Of a stretch of DNA of 35,070 nt, positions 33,146 through 35,070 are shown in pieces. Each line of letters opens with the position of its first letter. The stretch's first letter is position 1. Location: the IMG/VR virus record IMGVR_UViG_3300027720_000016, positions 1-35,070 of that record. One strand, written 5' to 3'. Below the pieces are notes generated by a model that made no database searches, was not told the DNA's origin, and saw only the letters and a list, made by a program, of their open reading frames with translations. This DNA is from a virus. Made by a program: the position numbers and the translations under genes.

Positions 33146-33841
33146 TTATAAATACCACAGCTTAATAGACTTAACTTCATGGTCTCCAAGCTTATTATTT
33201 TTATGATCAACTGCATCTCTATAAAAGTTAGTTATCTTACTACTTCTATTTGCTTTTTCTACAACAACATTATATTCTGACAAATGTTTTAGATCCCAAT
33301 TTAAATCAGCAAATGGTTTTTTAGTAGCAACTGATTCATTTATTTGATGCAAAGGCATTGGCATAATTGCACCTACTGGAGTTCCAGCTTTTATTGTAAT
33401 CATTTCCTTTGGTCTTGTTATTTGTCCTGCAAGTGACCATGGTCCTTGAAAAAAAGAAGTTGATATAAGTGATGTAAAAACTTGAAATCCATCTATAAAC
33501 TGATTGGGTACTGGATACCCTAACATTGTAAGATTTTCTGATGTTTTAAAAACAAGATTTGTATTAAAACTTACTATTCCCCAGCCTCTGTTAAAGTGTA
33601 CCCATTTATGTCCAGAAAAGACTTCTATGTTATTTGGAGATGCATCCCATTTGCCATTCCATCTAAACATTATGTCATCTGGAAAAGATATTCCCCAGCC
33701 GAATTGATTAGCTGAGGTTAATGGAAAACATTTGTATGCATGTGGATAAGGAAGATTTGTTGCCCATTCTCTTTTTGCTGATAGTGGAGCAAGTATTGCA
33801 GCATCACGTCCAGGCATCTCGTATACGTCAAAGTTATACAT
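33146..33841 (-). CDS. DUF6065 family protein
   Basis: 231 residues. The family pattern is clear: PYPHAYKCFPLTSANQFGWG, FRWNGKW, HFNRGWGIVSF, LVFKTSENLTMLGYPVPNQF, GPWSLAGQITRPKEMITI, and KAGTPVGAIMPMP. DUF6065 proteins are widespread in bacteria and phages but have no assigned function. Two more distant relatives lie at 29071-29772 and 30553-31314. It is directly followed by the flavin monooxygenase, so the two may act together. Confidence 0.78.
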   Translation of the reverse strand: MYNFDVYEMPGRDAAILAPLSAKREWATNLPYPHAYKCFPLTSANQFGWGISFPDDIMFRWNGKWDASPNNIEVFSGHKWVHFNRGWGIVSFNTNLVFKTSENLTMLGYPVPNQFIDGFQVFTSLISTSFFQGPWSLAGQITRPKEMITIKAGTPVGAIMPMPLHQINESVATKKPFADLNWDLKHLSEYNVVVEKANRSSKITNFYRDAVDHKNNKLGDHEVKSIKLWYL

Positions 33842-33850
33842 AGATATCCC

Positions 33851-33866
33851 AGTTGACTACATTATA
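33851..33866 (-). promoter_or_regulatory. -10 box plus AGTYRACT element
   Basis: Minus strand TATAAT (33866-33861), then AGTCAACTGGGATAT (from 33858) and the ATG at 33841. The palindromic core would overlap the expected transcription start, a common place for a repressor site. Confidence 0.5.
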
Positions 33867-34029
33867 TGTTGTTTACAGACTGTTCCCAGGCTAGCTTTGC
33901 AGCATAGTCTCCAGAACATTCGATGCAAAAAGGTGCAGCAACTCCATCTGAGTTTAATTTAACTCCCCATCTGCTTTCTTCGCAAATAGGACAGTCGCCT
34001 AAATTAGTTTCAATAACGTTGTTTGTCAT
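33862..34029 (-). CDS. 55-residue zinc-ribbon protein
   Basis: MTNNVIETNLGDCPICEESR, then FCIECSGDYAAKLAWEQSVN. C13-x2-C16 and C35-x2-C38 make a canonical four-Cys zinc ribbon. A TGGTATAAT box (34044-34036) is six bases before the ATG. The gene ends inside the TATAAT box of the next unit. It could bind nucleic acid or a protein; no function is known. Confidence 0.65.
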   Translation of the reverse strand: MTNNVIETNLGDCPICEESRWGVKLNSDGVAAPFCIECSGDYAAKLAWEQSVNNI

Positions 34030-34035
34030 ATCTTT

Positions 34036-34044
34036 ATTATACCA
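34036..34044 (-). promoter_or_regulatory. extended -10 promoter, leaderless type
   Basis: Minus strand TGGTATAAT, six bases from the ATG at 34029, with no ribosome site between. Confidence 0.55.
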
Positions 34045-34053
34045 CCCTTAAAA

Positions 34054-34209
34054 TTAATTAACAATAATATCTGTAGTGCTAGATAGAGTCTTAACCATAG
34101 ATAGCTGTGATGCTTGTCCCTGATCCATTTTTGCTTGTGCTTCTTCTTCTGTTTCCGCCATGACTGCTACCTGAATAGCTAAATCGTAAATGTATACCTT
34201 TAATGACAT
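34054..34209 (-). CDS. 51-residue protein of unknown function
   Basis: MSLKVYIYDLAIQVAVMAET followed by EEEAQAKMDQGQASQLSMVK and TLSSTTDIIVN. Short beta-alpha-beta-like layout with an acidic, Gln/Ala-rich helix. The start is preceded by AGTCGACTAGGATATAAC, the recurrent AGTYRACTRGGAT element, and by a TATAAA-type box about 25 bases upstream. No known family is recognised. Confidence 0.5.
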   Translation of the reverse strand: MSLKVYIYDLAIQVAVMAETEEEAQAKMDQGQASQLSMVKTLSSTTDIIVN

Positions 34210-34219
34210 GTTATATCCT

Positions 34220-34227
34220 AGTCGACT
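34220..34227. promoter_or_regulatory. AGTCGACT palindrome, possible operator
   Basis: A perfect eight-base palindrome just upstream of the ATG at 34209 and in the same position relative to AGGATAT as in the 33841 unit. Confidence 0.45.
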
Positions 34228-34597
34228 GCTTTTTATATCCTACTAAATGTTAATAAAATATTTTTTTGCCTATTGCATATTGCTTATATATATTATATAT
34301 TCTTTTTATTGATTACTTGGGAATTAGATTTTTTAGCAAACCCCCCCTACCCCCCAAATTTTAACTTTTTGGAAAGATAGAGGAGAGTTGTAAGATCCAA
34401 TCCCAAGAATTACTTGGTGTATTGAGTTCTCTAGTGTAACCCCCGAAACCTTCCCAAGTATAACACTACGTATTTTCGAAAGTCAATAGCTTTTTGAAAT
34501 TTGAGAAAATGTTAATATTATTTTAACTTGTACGATACACACTATAGAAAATGTCCGATTTGCCCGATAGTGAGCACATAGGCTTCCGACCTTGAGC

Positions 34598-34628
34598 GTG
34601 AGTGTGATGCGACTCACAAAAGTTTTTT
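34598..34628 (+). terminator. possible rightward terminator
   Basis: A six-base stem GTGAGT/ACTCAC with an eight-base loop is followed five bases later by TTTTTT. No rightward gene lies just before it, so it may end a short RNA or be accidental. Confidence 0.35.
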
Positions 34629-34678
34629 ACCGACACGCCCGAGAAACGGGCATAAATGTCAGTCCCCCCTGCTAGAGT

Positions 34679-34684
34679 TATACT
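34679..34684 (+). promoter_or_regulatory. -10 box of the 34713 gene
   Basis: TATACT, followed by AAAGGAGAT at 34698-34706 and the ATG at 34713. No convincing -35 box is seen at the usual distance. Confidence 0.45.
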
Positions 34685-34712
34685 ATAAGAACAAACGAAA
34701 GGAGATAAGCAA

Positions 34713-34922
34713 ATGCTTACTCAAACTACACTAGACAAAATTGTCTATGAATACCAACACGGGGGCGTGAAGTCTAACCACCCCGAATTGACTACCTATG
34801 AGCGAAAGGCGCTACTCAAGCACCTATTCTCTCTCCCTACCTATTGCTCAAATTGCCACGGCAAGGGCGAGGTCTATGTCGGCAACGCCGAGGACTTTAC
34901 CATTGAGCCTTGTGTGGTATAA
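34713..34922 (+). CDS. small Cys-containing protein
   Basis: 69 residues with a strong AAAGGAGAT ribosome site. The N-terminal half is helical (LTTYERKALLKHLFSLPTYC), and the C-terminal half has CSNCHGKGEVYVGNAEDF and ends in EPCVV. The CxxC-x-GKGE knuckle resembles half of a DnaJ-type zinc finger; a second CxxC would be expected at the PCVV end but the protein stops there, so it may be truncated. Its codons are more G+C-rich than those of the structural genes, suggesting a different origin or an early-gene class. Confidence 0.65.
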   Translation: MLTQTTLDKIVYEYQHGGVKSNHPELTTYERKALLKHLFSLPTYCSNCHGKGEVYVGNAEDFTIEPCVV

Positions 34923-34965
34923 ATCACACACGACACTAGCCCTAAATGGGTCTAGATGTCAGTAG

Positions 34966-34984
34966 GTCGTGATAGTCTTACGAC
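34966..34984 (+). other. hairpin downstream of the small gene
   Basis: GTCGT pairs with ACGAC around a nine-base loop. It lies in the non-coding tail after the stop at 34922. A weak terminator or processing site is possible; no T-run follows. Confidence 0.3.
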
Positions 34985-35005
34985 ATACAAATAAATAAAG
35001 AATTA

Positions 35006-35061
35006 GAGAGCGTGAGCCTAGCAAATAATCCGAAAGGTGAGCCTAGCAAATAATCGCTCTC
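35006..35061. repeat. two direct 19-bp repeats enclosed by an inverted repeat
   Basis: GTGAGCCTAGCAAATAATC occurs at 35012-35030 and again at 35037-35055. The pair is bracketed by GAGAGCG (35006-35012) and CGCTCTC (35055-35061), which can pair. The arrangement may continue past the right edge. It could be an iteron-like binding site or a structured RNA. Confidence 0.7.
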
Positions 35062-35070
35062 AACCAAATA

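Larger units (their letters stand above)
34228..34712. other. non-coding control region with A/T block, C tracts and hairpins
   Basis: No gene is seen over about 480 bases. It holds an A+T-rich block (34250-34320), C tracts at 34342-34357, a CCAAG/CTTGG inverted repeat at 34403-34417, and nearer the next gene a GTGAGT/ACTCAC stem (34598-34617) followed by a T6 run, and a GCCCG/CGGGC hairpin (34637-34651). This is the longest gap in the window and could include a control region or replication origin; that is inference. Confidence 0.5.

Noticed and set aside
34540-34660. Possible tRNA in the non-coding right region.
   Set aside because: No TTCRA arm or cloverleaf with matching acceptor stem could be found; only isolated hairpins are present.

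Overview
The window is a stretch of a tailed double-stranded DNA phage genome (or a prophage). No bacterial housekeeping gene is visible. Genes abut or overlap by a few bases. Roughly the first 26 kb is one leftward block of fibre and other virion genes, followed by a leftward ribonucleotide reductase, a short rightward lysis/accessory operon and a right-hand zone of very small genes. The DNA is A+T-rich. Many promoters look like extended -10 boxes (TGGTATAAT, TGCTATACT) with a start codon only 6-7 bases further on, which implies leaderless messages. Together with a holin-like protein of a type common in actinobacterial phages and the many aquatic-phage families, this suggests an aquatic, possibly actinobacterial, host. 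The host assignment is inference.

Reading in the direction of transcription, from about 26 kb down to 1: a holin-like protein with an EF-hand (25839-26075), then a run of distal tail and fibre proteins (22246-25766), a PASTA plus Hint-domain protein (21079-22239), a cluster of four double-stranded beta-helix proteins of which two keep the HxD...H iron site of 2-oxoglutarate oxygenases (18233-20554), a Cys-rich zinc-binding protein, a 641-residue fibre protein, a collagen-like fibre, a 1168-residue structural protein, a set of fibres alternating with small tail-assembly-chaperone-like proteins (5753-11856), a concanavalin-fold protein, and finally two long GPT-repeat collagen-like proteins that flank a glycosyltransferase. 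One of these collagens ends in a cupredoxin-like domain; the other runs off the left edge.

A class II (B12-dependent) ribonucleotide reductase (26147-28081) sits between the holin-like gene and the rightward operon. That operon (28315-30446) opens with a secreted lysozyme/transglycosylase-like lysin and continues with zinc-ribbon and small unknown proteins, ending at a bidirectional terminator (30512-30548).

The right side holds three separate transcription units. They contain two further DUF6065-like proteins (a third lies in the rightward operon), an HNH endonuclease, a luciferase-like flavin monooxygenase (an unusual phage cargo gene), zinc-ribbon micro-proteins and two overlapping micro membrane proteins. 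A near-palindrome AGTYRACT recurs upstream of several of these units and may be an operator. The last 0.9 kb is different in character: a non-coding A/T- and C-tract region, a more G+C-rich small gene, and direct repeats enclosed by an inverted repeat.

The most interesting idea is that collagen-like tail fibres, a glycosyltransferase and prolyl-hydroxylase-like enzymes are encoded together, suggesting modification of the fibres.
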